Part shown: one piece after another, positions 23,368 to 35,642 of the stretch
Layout: each line of letters starts with the position of its first letter
How positions within the stretch are numbered: the first letter of the stretch is position 1
Assembly (NCBI GenBank): GCA_947652605.1
Contig: OX393577.1
Location: forward strand, 35,281,466 to 35,345,465
Reading direction: 5' to 3'
Length of the DNA stretch: 64,000 nucleotides
Origin: Elmis aenea
Lineage: Eukaryota; Arthropoda; Insecta; Coleoptera; Elmidae
Notes under the pieces: generated by a model
Databases searched by the model: none
Told to the model about the DNA's origin: nothing
Seen by the model: only the letters and a program-made list of their open reading frames with translations
Made by a program: the position numbers and the translations under genes

Positions 23368-25160
23368 ATCTTCAGTCAAGAAAATTATAATGGATAATCG
23401 AAACTATAAATGCTTTAAATTCTAAACAAATTTGTACATATGATGTGTTAGACTTAAGTTTTAGCTTAAAATTTTTCGCGACATTGTCATTTTATGATTA
23501 TGTTTCGATTTTACGATCTTTGTAGTCGACCTTGCGAATGTATAAAGTGCTTGTGTTAATTTGTGTTTAAAATTTAACGACATAACATACCTATTGTCAA
23601 TGACAAAATTTATATCGAAAGTAATAAAGTAGCTTAAGTTGTGATATCTATTAGAATGTAAATTGATTTTATTTGTTTGCGTTCGACTGTGAATTCGACA
23701 AAAAACATTGAATTACGTACGTTTTAAATTCAACAGTAAAAGCTTGTTATAATAAGTATCTAGCAACGTTATTTAATTAGTAATGTAACAATTTGCTCTC
23801 TTGGTGTGATAAAGAAATCGAAGTACGTATAATATTAATAGCATCGCCTATTATTCTAGTTCCTTTATAGCTGCTTAATATGTATGTAGAAATAAAATGT
23901 TTTCCTTTTATTGTAAACATTATTGTGAACCTATGATTAATATGATGTATTTTTCCACTATTATCTGTTCGTGGTTAGTTATAGGTACATAGTAATTTTG
24001 ATTTGTTCATTTACCACATTAATGCAGTTTCTAGTATTGTTGCTTATCCATTCGTATGTTTACATAAAATACTAGGAAATACTTTCACTTACAGTTGAAC
24101 TTTTTGTTTATATGAGCACCGTGTGGGTCTGTATTTTGGTAGCATCTCATTTTTGCGTCCCACATTAATTTTTTTTTTAAATCAACACCGATACTTTGCC
24201 ATATTTATCAGCCTGTTCTAAAAGAAAACCAGAATTCTTTTTAAGGAATACTTAGCCCATTTGTGACACCTACCTTTAGTGTGTTAACTGCGATTTAGCG
24301 AATTAACACTTGCGCAATAAACAAATCCCATACAATCAAAAGGTGCACAGTTAAAAATTTATAATCCAATTAATATAATTTGCAATTTTTTTTTTATAAC
24401 TATCGCGTGTTAATTAGTATGGTCAGCTACCGGTTGTTAACGATTTATTAATTGCCGTTCTAATTTCGCAACATTTCTTAAAATTTATAATCACAAATTA
24501 TTTTAATAATTGCATGAATTCGTGTTTACTTGTTAAACTAAAATTAGTTTGTAATGTCCCAAATCTATATTTATGTGCTGTAGTAGTTTTTGGTATAATT
24601 TTGCTACCGAATGATTTAAATAAATTAAATAATGACTATATTTATGCAAAAAATGATCGTTATTATTTTGCGCAGTTTTGATGTAAAAGGAGTTTGTATG
24701 TATGCTTTACGATGACGCATGGCTTTTGATCGTAGAAGGCGCCTGCAGCGACTTCTGTAACGCTGCCTTTCTTGGTAAGGTCACCCACTGTAAACAAGGA
24801 TTTCTTTGTTTTTGTAATTTTTCTTTTCATTTTAGGAAATTACTTACGACATGTAGTTTCAGTGTTTAACAAAACACGTACCTATTAGGTAAAAAAGATT
24901 TTTTCATTAAAAGGATTTACTAAAATATTAAAAATTGCACTAGGCATTGTTGTAAAAATATGTGCTGCTGTTAGATTTTCAATCCTGGAAAATAAAATAA
25001 CCAAACTGTACGGTGAAGTAAATATAAATGTTTCACTTGTTTTTTTTTTTTGTGTTTACGTTGTTTATTAACAAATTCCAAATTTGCGCAACAAAGTGTC
25101 CCAAAGTTGCTCTTAAATCATATATCATTTTGACCCATTTAGCCAACTTTGTATCTCTTA
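23368..25160. other. Intron sequence with a GC-richer patch at 24700-24790
   Basis: AT-rich except for a short patch around 24702-24774, which reads from an ATG to a GTAAGG donor and is discussed under findings. No repeat ends were recognised. Confidence 0.4.
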
Positions 25161-25226
25161 CGCTTTTATCGTTTACGAGATCCCCATACTGTTCACGATT
25201 ACTGGGACACCCCGTATCCCTACTCA
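25161..25226 (-). repeat. Right-end fragment of a mariner-like MITE family
   Basis: Read on the minus strand, the fragment begins GGGGTGTCCCAGTAATCGTG and continues into TATGGGGATCTCGTAAACG. This matches the left end of the fragment at 34498 (CAGGGTGTCCCAGTTACCGTG, then ACGGGGATTTAGTAAACGG). Only one terminus is present, so it is a truncated copy. Confidence 0.55.
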
Positions 25227-26552
25227 TGTTATTGAAAATCAACAATAACTAAAGGATCTCGAAATCTACCGAAATTAATTGGTTAAAAGTTAGGATTAAC
25301 TTCGACCATATGAGCTTAAATTTTAATGAGTTCACATTTTTAATATTTTTAGTCACAGTATTATTGATAAGCTTAGGTACTTAAAAATTACATGTTGTTG
25401 CATTGAAACCACAATTATTTTGAGTATAAGTACATAATACTTTTACAGTAAAAAAATAAAAAACAAATTCATTAGATTTACATAGATAAATTGACAATTA
25501 CTTCTCGAAAAAATATTCACACTCTTATTTATCTAGGCTAGGGCATTTTTGAACGTTGAACTAAGTGTTGTATTTAATATAATTCGACAAATTCTTGTTT
25601 TTTTTTTTAAATTAGTTCAAATAACATCGTAGAATTGACAAATTGGAAATAATAATAACCTACATTTTAGTATAAGCATAATTTTGTTTATTGCAAGTAA
25701 GGGAATCAGATATATTTTGGGCCTGCAATTCTTGAAATATCATATAATATACTAAACGGAAAATGTAGTTTTGTATTTTATTTTATTTGCAATTTCTGTG
25801 ATCACTGTAACAACGCTAAATTTTTAAAAAGCAATAGTTTTCTTACCGGTTACTAAGTAATAGTTGATAATCATTCCCATCACGTCAAATGAAGTGAATG
25901 ATTTGATGGAAAATAATTACAATATGTGTTAAAAATGCATTAAAAAAGCAATCTATTATCCTTTAATTTTACTACTTTTAGATAAAGATGTTTTTTTGGG
26001 TGCCAACTGTCAGTCGAATTTATAACTTACAGTCATAACAAAAAGAGAAATAATGACATGGTGTATAAACAATATTTTTTACATAAAGATCTAAATGTAC
26101 CACCAACGTAATATTCTGCTGTACCATATTGATTCAGATGGTGAAGTCTGTAAAATAATGATACATCGAAAAAAAATTATGTAGCTTTAGTAGACATTTC
26201 TTATCAGCAAAACAAGTAATCGCGTGTGTTACAAGTTCGCCCCTGCTTTATTTCAACATGTGTGGTTTTGATCCACACCTTTAAAATGCAAATTAGATTG
26301 AAAAAAAAAGTGTATGTGATAATCTGATACGTTGTTTTTTTGTTCTCAAGTGTGTAAGTTGAACAGAAAAATACAGTTATTATTATTCTTTTAGAAAAAT
26401 TTAACCAATATTTTTTTAGTATAATGTAAACTATTTATGGATTTTTGTAATACATAGTTCAAATTCTAAGACAATTACTGTCAGATTCAGATAGCAACAT
26501 TGAGAGGCTTTAAAAAACAAATTTATACCTAGTAAATGAGGCTTTCACGCTA
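25227..26552. other. Intron sequence
   Basis: AT-rich, with no supported feature. Confidence 0.5.
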
Positions 26553-26554
26553 TA

Positions 26555-28027
26555 CAGGGTGGTGCTTTTTTCAATGCTCACCATTGCTATCTTGGAAACG
26601 GTAAGATATACAAGGTCGGTTAAATTAGAGAAAAGTTGCACATTTTTATGACGATTAAGAGCCTGAAAAGAAATCTTGGATATTTTGATTCGTTTTTGAT
26701 TTATTACAAAATAACTGAAAAATGTTATTTTAGAAAAATATTAGTATCTTCCCTACCATTGACGCTATTTCATTTAAACTTGGTAACTGTATGTTTTTGA
26801 CCGTCCTGGGTTTGATGACGTCAACAGAAATTTTCTAAGCCTTCTAGATTTCAAGTTGCGATAGTCAACTTTTTTATTTCTTATTGGATTTTTACACCAT
26901 CAGACAGACAAAAAAATTAGCTTTTCAGATTGGTAACCAACATACCTTTCTTCTTTCAAAAAACTTGTTGAAATTTGAAAATTTGTGTAAATAATTCATA
27001 AAATCGAGAATGCTCTGGAAAACAATTGAAACTATGATATAAATAAAAGCTACAGAACATTTTATTGGTTTAATGATAACGAAATTAAGATTGTTGGAAA
27101 CATATTTAGAAGGTATGTTAGGCGAATTGCCATTATTAACAATTCAAAATCATCAGTAGTTTTAGCAAGAAGGAGCTGGTCCTCACAACGCCCGCATTGT
27201 AAAAGGATATTAATTTAGATGTACGCTTTCAAAATTCATGACTTGGTACGTTTGGTCCTGTTCATTGGCCTCCGCGATCGCCATGTTCAACGCCTATGGA
27301 TTACTTTTACATTGATGTTGTTTATGCAACCCTAACGGAAAATATTGAACTTCTTCGCCGTAAAATCAAAAATGCTTTCGACTCTGTTTCGAGACAAACT
27401 ATCCTAAAGGCAGTGGACGAAATGAATTTGAAGACTAACCACCACATCATACATAACGGCGCGCACTTTAAACAATTTAAATAATTAATTATCTGGTGTT
27501 TTAAACTTATTGTCTTTTCGTTTTTTTATTAGACCTATAAAATGTTGTGTCACTTTTATTTATATTATAATTTCAATTGTTTTTCAGAACACTCACGATT
27601 TTATAGATTATTTATACAAATTTTCAAATTTCAACAAGTTTTTTGAAAGAAAAAAGGTATGTTGGTTACCAATCTGAAAAGCTAATTTTTTTATCTGTCT
27701 GATGGTGTAAAAATCCAATATGGCGGCCATAAGAAATAAAAAAGTTGACTATCGCAACTTGAAATCTAGAAGGCTTAGAAAATTTCTGTTGACGTCATCA
27801 AACCCACGACAGTCAAAAACATAAAGTTACCAAGTTTAAATGAAATAGCGTCAATGGTAGGGAAGATAATAATATTTTTCTAAAATAACATTTTTCAGTT
27901 TTTTTGTAATAAATCAAAAACGAATCAAAATATCCAGGATTTCAGATTCTTAATCGTCATAAAAATGTGCAACTTTTCTCTAATTTAACCGACCTTGTAT
28001 ATCTTACCGTTTCCAAGCACCACCCTG
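26555..28027 (+). mobile_element. Tc1/mariner-like element with ~450-bp inverted repeats and broken transposase
   Basis: Flanked by TA (26553-26554 and 28028-28029), with ends CAGGGTGGTGC and GCACCACCCTG. The inverted arms are unusually long, about 26555-27030 and 27575-28027, and well matched. Between them is a shrunken transposase remnant (27172-27483). The arm pair can form a very large hairpin. The gap between arms is only about 550 bp, so most of the gene has been deleted. Confidence 0.9.
27172..27483 (+). pseudogene. Mariner-family transposase C-terminal remnant
   Basis: GAGPHNARIVKGY (27172-27210, then a stop) matches the GAPPH motif around the second catalytic position in the family. 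After a frame change, 27251-27483 reads FGPVHWPPRSP, then CSTPMDYF, and on to NGAHFKQFK with a stop. In the family the third catalytic aspartate follows WPPxSP. Here that codon (27284-27286) is TGT, cysteine. The usual FLWG segment after DYF is also missing. Two frames, a stop and a lost catalytic residue make this inactive. Confidence 0.85.
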
Positions 28028-28123
28028 TATATTTAAAAACAATATTTTCTAAGAATGTGTTTAATTGATATTATTTAAAAATCTGTATATTTACAATATA
28101 AATTTCTTAGTTCTTAGGGCTAT

Positions 28124-28280
28124 TAATTCATGGTAGAATTTTACAACTGGTTTAGATATGTATAGTAAATGTACATGTCAACAAAACATATAAACAGCTA
28201 ATTCATGGCAGAATTTTACAACTGTTTTAGATATGTAAAGTGTAAAGTAAATGTACCTGTCAACAAAACATATAAACAGC
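28124..28280. repeat. Tandem duplication of a ~75-bp unit
   Basis: The units 28124-28198 and 28199-28280 both begin TAATTCATGG and end CATATAAACAGC. They differ by a few substitutions and a 7-bp insertion (an extra AAGTGTA-like step) in the second unit. It is non-coding. A 60-codon frame that crosses the second unit is chance. Confidence 0.8.
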
Positions 28281-29443
28281 ATCGACAGAGCGTAATAATT
28301 TTAATTTGTTTTCGAAAAATTATTAACATCTATCGTTTAGTTTTCACAACCAAAACGAAAACAGCAGATAATATGAATATACTGTAAAACATGAATTTCA
28401 CTTAAATCTAAACTACAAATAGTACCGCTATCTCTGCTAATTTACCTGCACTACTTGTGTTATTTTACCTTCACCGGAATGTTGTTACATAGATGGCACG
28501 TTTAGCGAAACCTGGTGTCGGTGTTTAAAGTAAGTAGAGCGGATAGTAAAAACTTCGAGAAACAACCGGTAGATGGTAGCGTGTATGATTAAAAAATATA
28601 AGTGTGTGTTTAAATAGTGAAACGTCGTCAATTTTCGAATTAAAAGTCTTTATGTGATTGTTTCAACATAGTATGTTTTCCTTCAAAACTATAACAGCTA
28701 AATGAACACTAATACCGAAACATGTTTAAAATACTGTAATTAAATATGTTCAATACGAAGAAAGGTAAACGTACGATAAGTATTCTTCCTCTTACAATGT
28801 AAAATCTGTATGCACACGACATTATTTTCTATTTATTTTAAAAACATAATAGATAAATTTAATAACCATTTGATTTACTGCCAAAAGCGGTTAATGAAAA
28901 AACTTAAGGTATTTTAATTACTTTAAAATCTTTCAAGTGCTTCGTGTTCGAAATTAATTAATTAAATTTATAGTAGAAGTAAATGTGTACACTTTCAAAA
29001 CTCTCCTTACTCTCAAGGAAACAGATGAATCCAAATGTTTTACCATGGTCATATGATATTATCTATATTAATAATTTCCCGTATTACTTACATACGGTTT
29101 GTTGTTGGCCTCGTATTTTTAAATAAAGTATCATAGATATGTGACATACGGAAGATGAAGATTTGCACACGCGTAAATAGATCAATGTTCGAAGTAAATT
29201 AAAAATACTCCGTCTTTCAAAATATACAGAGTGATTACATTTTTCAGCCCTGAATTTGGATTTCTTTTATCGTGAAAACTATAATTAAGGACAAATTGAA
29301 CAATGTAAAAAGAGTAAAGACAATATTTTGACGACCGTAAAAATATTTTTTGAATGGATTTTATCACAATATAATCAATTTTAGAGCCTTTAACGGAGCA
29401 ATGTTTTAATGGTAAAAAAACTTTTACAAATTCCCAAAATTGT
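28281..29443. other. Intron sequence
   Basis: AT-rich. A slightly GC-richer patch at 28460-28590 holds two TAGATGG motifs (near 28490 and 28570), the first resembling the core of insect CTCF sites. This is a weak observation. A CAGAGTGATTA end-like motif lies at about 29227. Confidence 0.35.
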
Positions 29444-29447
29444 TTAA

Positions 29448-30179
29448 CCCTTTTGTTCCTTGTGGTTTCACCGAGAAACCACCTTTCAAATAATGTATTA
29501 CATGATACCCAGTGACCAAGCTTTAAAACCACTATTGCTATTCTATGTCTTATAGCACCATCTCTTGACAAAAAGCAAAAGTTCGTACTAAAATAGGTCC
29601 GTATACCAAAATTTCATTTAAATGTTTTGCATGGTGTAAGTTGCTTTATCAAGCAATGGTAAATGACAAGAAAATATTAAATTTTACGCAATTAGTGGAT
29701 TGTAATGGCTGGTAAGTAAATTTATCAGTGAATTATGATCAGTTGATAAATTGTTTATGGATTTGCTTTTAAATTCGAAGTTATAAAAAATACTTATAAA
29801 AATATTTTAAGTGTGTTTCTTGTGCGCCATTGGTTATCTGATGAAACCACCGCTTTTTTATTCTATTATTGTAAAAAAAATTAAGGTTAATTTTAAGATA
29901 TTTTAAGTTAATGAAGTGAATGATAATTTTTTTTTTATTGAAAAAATTTATTTTGAGCTGAAAGTAAATTTATTTATTTTTAAATTATTAAACACCATAA
30001 AAAGGGAAAGTATTTTGTTGTCCCAGTAGTTATCTAATGAAACCACCAACTTTTTTTCTATTTAGAAAAAAAATAATTACAAAGAGATTTTTTTATTGTT
30101 CATGGTATGGTATTTTAAGTTAACAAAGTAATTTTTTTTTTTCATTTTATCGATAAAACTTATTTTGGGACTCAAAGGG
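29448..30179. mobile_element. Probable non-autonomous piggyBac element (TTAA target)
   Basis: TTAA at 29444-29447 and 30180-30183 flank the short inverted ends CCCTTTTGTTCC and GGGACTCAAAGGG. The interior contains two diverged direct repeats, each starting GTTATCTxATGAAACCACC (near 29832 and 30029), and a small palindrome GGTTTCACCGAGAAACC near 29464. No transposase is present. The terminal repeat is short and imperfect, so the class call is moderate. Confidence 0.6.
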
Positions 30180-30426
30180 TTAAACCATGACGTGGAAAAA
30201 CAAACTCGTAGTTTAGATGTTAATTGACTGATATCTGTCGTGACATCATAGAATTTTTTTTATTAACTGTACCTACCAAAACATGATTTACACAATATTT
30301 ATGAAATACTGAAATCGAACAAACGGAAAATATATTGTTTGACCGGAATCCTAATCGTTAATACATGCTCTTCTACGTACCATGCATGCCTGCCTACAGC
30401 TAAGCTTGCCTTGCTACTTGAATAAT

Positions 30427-31572
30427 CAGAGGCGGATTTAGGCATGGTCTTTATGGGCTGCAGCCCAGGGCCCCGTAGTCAAAGGGGCCCCTTCGCAGTA
30501 AAAAAAAATGAATATTAAAACTACCTTTTTGCAAATAGATACTATTATATGAATTCTAAAAATCTTGCATCAGTTGTACCAAACTTTAACTTGTCAATAT
30601 CTAGAAAACAAACGAAATGTATGATATAAAAAAAAAAAGTATTACTTCCAAATTTTCGGATAAATCTACAGAGAAAGTTTTACTAAATGGAGCAGAAAAA
30701 TTTAAACGGGATACGCTAAACGTTACATTAGATAAGTTAATTGTGGATTTTAACAGAAGAGGCCATGTATATGGGGAATTTAGCAAAAGATTCAAATTTT
30801 TATTGGATTTGCAAGACATTTATATCGAGAATATTGATTTGAAAAGTGCACGTTATGTTGTTGATTAAGTATTATTCGGAAGACATAGACGAACATTTAG
30901 TCAATTAATGCATTCAGTTAAAATCCTACTTACAGACTAAGCCAGATTCATACGACTCATGTGGTGATATATTCAAGTTAATTTATGAAAAGAAGCGTTT
31001 CGATGTTTTTCCGAATTGCTATACAATCTTTAAAAAAAAAATGGCGTTGTCAATCACCAGCTGTGAGGCGGAGCGATCCTTCTCTAGGCTGTCCTATATA
31101 GAAAACAAATATAGGACAGCAATGACGAATGAAAGATTAAAATATTTATCAATTCTTTCAATAAATTCAGATTGAACCAAAGATTTCCAATATGATAATC
31201 AAATTAAAGAATTTGCAGCGCAAAAATGCTGAAGAGTTGCGCTTTAAATTAATTACTATAATGTATTAAAAATAGCCACATTATATAACTACTACAATGT
31301 TTTCTTTATTTTTTTTTAAGGAATATTTATTATTTTGGTTTTTTTTGACCTAAAAGTTTGTTGTTTAGTTTTTTTGTTTGTCACTAAAAGTAATACCTAA
31401 TATATTTTATTTTTTATTTGTTTGATGTTTATTTTTCCTATTTAAAATAGGGTAAAAAAGTGTTTCTGCAAAATGGCGAATGAGTCATCACAACTAATTC
31501 AAACTTGGGTTAAGTGGGTAGGCCCCCAAACAGTATTAGACCAGGGCCCCAAAAGTTAACGGTCCGCCCCTG
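30427..31572 (+). mobile_element. hAT element with transposase remnant and perfect 8-bp duplication
   Basis: The ends are CAGAGGCGGATTTAGG and the inverted CCGCCCCTG. The flanks are identical: TGAATAAT at 30419-30426 and 31573-31580. The 1146-bp element keeps parts of a hAT transposase, including the C-terminal dimerisation region (see 30617-31175). A GGGGCCCC-containing stretch near each end (30470-30492, 31530-31550) forms a subterminal inverted pair. The perfect duplication indicates relatively recent insertion. Confidence 0.93.
30617..31175 (+). pseudogene. hAT transposase remnant (ZMYM1-like, C-terminal dimerisation region)
   Basis: An 83-codon frame from 30617 (LNGAEKFKRDTLNVTLDKL and following) ends with a stop at 30868. 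After a shift and further stops, a frame near 31028-31175 reads MALSITSCEAERSFSRLSY and then KYLSILSINSD before a stop. The SCEAERSFSRLSxIxNxxRxxMxxERL pattern is the conserved hAT dimerisation signature of the ZMYM1-like/hAT group. The catalytic centre is missing, so the gene is dead. Confidence 0.85.
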
Positions 31573-31580
31573 TGAATAAT

Positions 31581-34492
31581 AGGATAGATATACATTTTAT
31601 ATGTTTAATATACACTCCTAAGTGCTCTTATCGAAATTTAATGTATTCCGTTATGTGTGTATAAGATACGTGATAAATCAGCTACACAGCTTCTCTTTTG
31701 GTCAATCTTATAAGTATGTAACGAACAAACGAACATTTTGTCTGAAGTGCATTTGATACGTTTAAATAATTTTAACAGTTAATGCAAATTGTGGTAACGG
31801 GTCACTCGCGTATTCGCAGGTAGGCCATAGGTCGCCGAGCATTGAGCTTAAGTTATTACTCAGGATACCGTTAGCGTCTTTGATGGACGCATACAACATT
31901 TAATGCGATCAAAAGTGACATAATTATCAAGTTTTATAAAATAAGTAAAAAAAAATATACAATTTTAAGAAAACGGAACTTGCACTGCGTGTTTTAGTTT
32001 GTAAATGAGCGTTTTCTAACCTTATTTTAATCTAAAGGCAAATCCGATTGGTAAATGCTTCTAATTATAAGTAAGCAAAATGATTAATTTCTTCATACAC
32101 TTGTATTATTACTTATTTTAGCCTATATTTTATGCAGTAAAAGCTTAAGTTTTTGTGTGTTATTAGATTGCTAATTATAAGCTTTCTATTAAAGGCCTGT
32201 TTATCTTTATTAAAACGCAGCATTTTCAACGGTTTTTTGTTTTAAACCGAAAATAATGTTGCTTTGATTTGTTTCAAGTAAAAATGACTGCTGTATAAAC
32301 TCAAACCACACTTACCAATATGGGTGGAAATACTGAGTCAGTCCTTTGCAGTCGTGACATAGGTATATTTCAGTTGCACAATTTATGTGCTACTGCGATT
32401 TATGAATATTGGTGTTTTGTCAATTTAAAAACGAGTGTTTCGGTTAAGAAACATTTAAATATCGAAAAACCAATATTGTTACTGCAGATTTAGCCATGTA
32501 GCTGTAGAAGAATAAAAAGTTGAGAATTATATTCGTTTTGGTAATTTTCTCATTTTTACTTTGGCTATACGTGATATGTAAATGTTATTGAATTCCAAAT
32601 TTCGACGGGTATACACGTTTTGAGGTCCCCTGGCCCTGGACCCGTTTTGACTATTTTCACGATGTTCAAATTGTACATTTTGGCATTAGCTACCGATAGT
32701 GGTTGTTCATATGTCATAAACACGCGCATGAAACGTCATTCTGACCGACGTTATTGACGTCTTGTTGACAGACATTTACAAAAATGAGGTTATTTAGAAT
32801 ACCTGGAACGGCACTTTAAACATTTTATGCTCACACTTGGTGTATCCACAAGCACACATAGGAAGATACAAACAATAGGTATATAACAAAAGTCATTTGG
32901 TGGCCACATCAGTTTATTAATTTAAATCACACTAAATATTACGTTACTTAAAAGTCAGTGTTTATTTTCTCAAATTTGGTGCAGCCATTAAAACTTAAGA
33001 TATACATACAAACAAGTGTTTCGCCCCGACTTTCACATAATGTTTGAGGCGGTTCTTACACCATTTCCATTTTCGTTTTCATTTTCTACTTCAATTGAGC
33101 TGAAGGAAAGTTCACGATTTTTCAAAACGGTTCGTTTATTTTTTTGTTTGTTTGAAATGGACTTGTACACGATAAAACCACTTATATGTGAAAGTCAGAT
33201 CATCATAAGTGTTGTGTGTTTATTTATATTGCGTCGCTAAATTATCTTTGAATTTTTAATTTATTAGCATTGATTGTGTGTATTGTGTAATTTGGATGTA
33301 AATCAATAAGAATATTTTATATTATTTTAATATATTAATAATTTAAAATATTGAAAGTTACACAAGTTACATAATTTCTTTTAAATTGAATTAAAACTCA
33401 CCAATATTTTAACATCTGTTTAGTTTCCGGGGAAACAATTTTAAACTGCTTTTACATGTGATTAATTATGAAAAAAAACTAAATCGTGATACAGTTGTAG
33501 ATTTAGATGTTTAAAAATAACCAATCTCTGGCTATCTTAAACATGGTACTCAATTGGTTGACAGTTTTTTTTTGTAACCAATCAAGTTGCTAACTTTTCA
33601 TATAACTTTTAAACTTCGTTTCTAAGATTTTTTAAAATATATCGTCTTATACCTTAGCTAATATGTAAGGGTGTAATGCAATTTATATTGAAAAAACTCG
33701 CAGCCACCTACGTGGACGTCTTAAATGAAATAATTTCTATCTATCAAATATCGTATGTATCGTTTCCTGTCGTACATAGAATCGAAACAAAACAAACTCA
33801 ACTACAAGTTGTTGCACAAAAATGTTTGTACATATAAGCATTTACAGAACAATGAGATGATCGTTGCCCACGTCCACAAAAAATTACCTACTTAGTACGG
33901 TAATGAAATATCTAGAAACTTGACTCCCAAAAATGTTAAAAGTCAAGCACGTGTTTGGGAATTAAAATGTGCGAAGCCGCCTATTATTGCATGTTCTTCT
34001 GGGATTATGACTTGTAATCAACGGAAGAACTTAATAGTATTACTTGATTTTAAACTTTTAGCAAAAATTAAATAAATATAACTTGTTAACTAATCGATTA
34101 AACCTCAGTTTGATGCATTGAGTCAAATATTATTTATAATGAATTAAAATGTTTTTTTTTTCTGCAACTGGTTGACGTACCTATAACTCCTAGTTTGGTT
34201 AATTACACATTAATTAATTATTAAACTATTAATACCATGTAATCTTCTGCAAGCTAATTTTTAAAGAAATATAACGGTAGAAAGTGCAATTATAGCTATT
34301 CTTTACATATCGAATTACTTATAAAACACTTTAGTGATTAAACTGCATATACGATCATAATATCAGGTACTTATAACCTACTGTGGTACCTGCTATAGCA
34401 GATAACTTTAATATGTCTTATTATAATTATATGTTTAATACAAGATTTGATATTTGTATTTTATTTTTATGTATAATTTCACTTTCGAAAGT
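31581..34492. other. Intron sequence
   Basis: Almost 3 kb of AT-rich sequence. A GC-richer patch at 31790-31910 has a donor-like CAGGTAGG, and an ATG at 32320 opens 14 codons to a GTATAT. Neither has enough support for an exon call. No transposon ends were recognised. Confidence 0.4.
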
Positions 34493-34497
34493 AAATA

Positions 34498-34870
34498 CAG
34501 GGTGTCCCAGTTACCGTGGATAGCACGGGGATTTAGTAAACGGTAAGAGATACAGAGTTAGTTAAATGAATCAAAATGATATATGATTTAAGAGCAACTA
34601 CTCTATGAAAAAAATGTATTAGTTTTTGCGCTATTCATCAAAAAAAAATTACGTTTTCGATTTTTGCTTATTTGAAATCATATGCAAAATATTTTTCGAC
34701 ATTATAAGAACACTCATTTGCGTAAATTTTAAATTTTATCTATCTTTATTTTTTTGTTATTTTAACATCAACTTTTTTAAATTTAAACACGAGTTTGTAG
34801 TTGGCTGTGACACAATTAAAATGAGATTTTTTTCTCGTTTCATTGATTGATGGGTTGTTAGGGTTGTCTA
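34498..34870 (+). repeat. Truncated mariner-like MITE, left end only
   Basis: TACAGGGTGTCCCAGTTACC at 34496 begins a typical TA-flanked terminus and continues through ACGGTAAGAGATACAGAG. No matching right end was found nearby. The fragment at 25161-25226 is a second truncated copy of the same terminus in the opposite orientation. The right limit given here is approximate. Confidence 0.5.
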
Positions 34871-34999
34871 TAAAAATAAGTAAGTTATTACAATACTGAG
34901 CTCGTCATTACCAGTTTTGTTTAAGTGCTAAATATGTCGTTATGAAAGAATAAAATCGCTTGATATAAATAGTAAAGTAAACAATTTTTCTTGTTAAAT

Positions 35000-35262
35000 C
35001 TAAACTAAATGGAACGAACCCGGACCTTTGCGAAAACTGTGCGCTTCCCATTACAGTCAAACATATCCTGATGGACTGCCCAAAGTACGAGGATGAAAGG
35101 AAAATACAGCTAATAGCGGGTACCTTTGGATCAGCTCTAAAGGACACAAAGGAGAACCTAAAGACAACAATCGATTTTTTAAAACAAATAAAAATGTATA
35201 ACAAGATCTAATATAGGCAACTGACACTAATAACCTGAGCTGTTGAAGTGTCAATAAACCAC

Positions 35263-35296
<34 letters not shown>
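35000..35296 (+). mobile_element. 5'-truncated non-LTR retrotransposon (LINE) with poly(A)
   Basis: A coding tail (35002-35211) reads LNGTNPDLCENCALPITVKH and then ILMDCPKYEDERKIQ, ending MYNKI and a stop. The CxxC...H...C arrangement with HILxxCPxY is the usual C-terminal zinc-knuckle-like end of Jockey/R1-type LINE ORF2. A short 3' UTR follows and then an A-run of about 29 (35268-35296). CTTGTTAAAT (34990-34999) and CTTGTTCAAAT (35299-35309) may be the target duplication, differing by one base. The element lacks its endonuclease and reverse transcriptase. Confidence 0.85.
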
Positions 35297-35298
<2 letters not shown>

Positions 35299-35642
35299 CT
35301 TGTTCAAATAATTGCACATGTAACTTCTAGTTAACAGGGAAGCAAAAATTATACAGCGTCATTTAAAAAGTGTGCAACAAATGAAAAAGTTTTTTTTATT
35401 GATTGCTCAAAAAAATTTATTATAGATAAAACTTGGTGCATGTTTGAAAACTAAGTTTTACATGAAAACAAGTTCAAAAGAACTTTACAGGACACTAGAT
35501 TTTAGCGATTTTAGACATTTTTGCAATAATAAAGTGTCTTATTTTAACATTTACAAAAAAAAGGTCGATAGAAAAAACTTATTAAGATTTTAAATAAAAA
35601 TATGACCACTATGATATTTGACGTTTATAATTTCCAAAAATA

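Noticed and set aside
29182..29571. 129-codon minus-strand frame
   Set aside because: It spans the probable left boundary of the TTAA-flanked element and shows no recognisable protein family.
32320..32362. ATG with 14 codons (MGGNTESVLCSRDI) to a GTATAT donor
   Set aside because: The start looks like a myristoylation site, but the exon would be very short, the donor is weak and it ends in phase 1, which does not fit the neighbouring exons.
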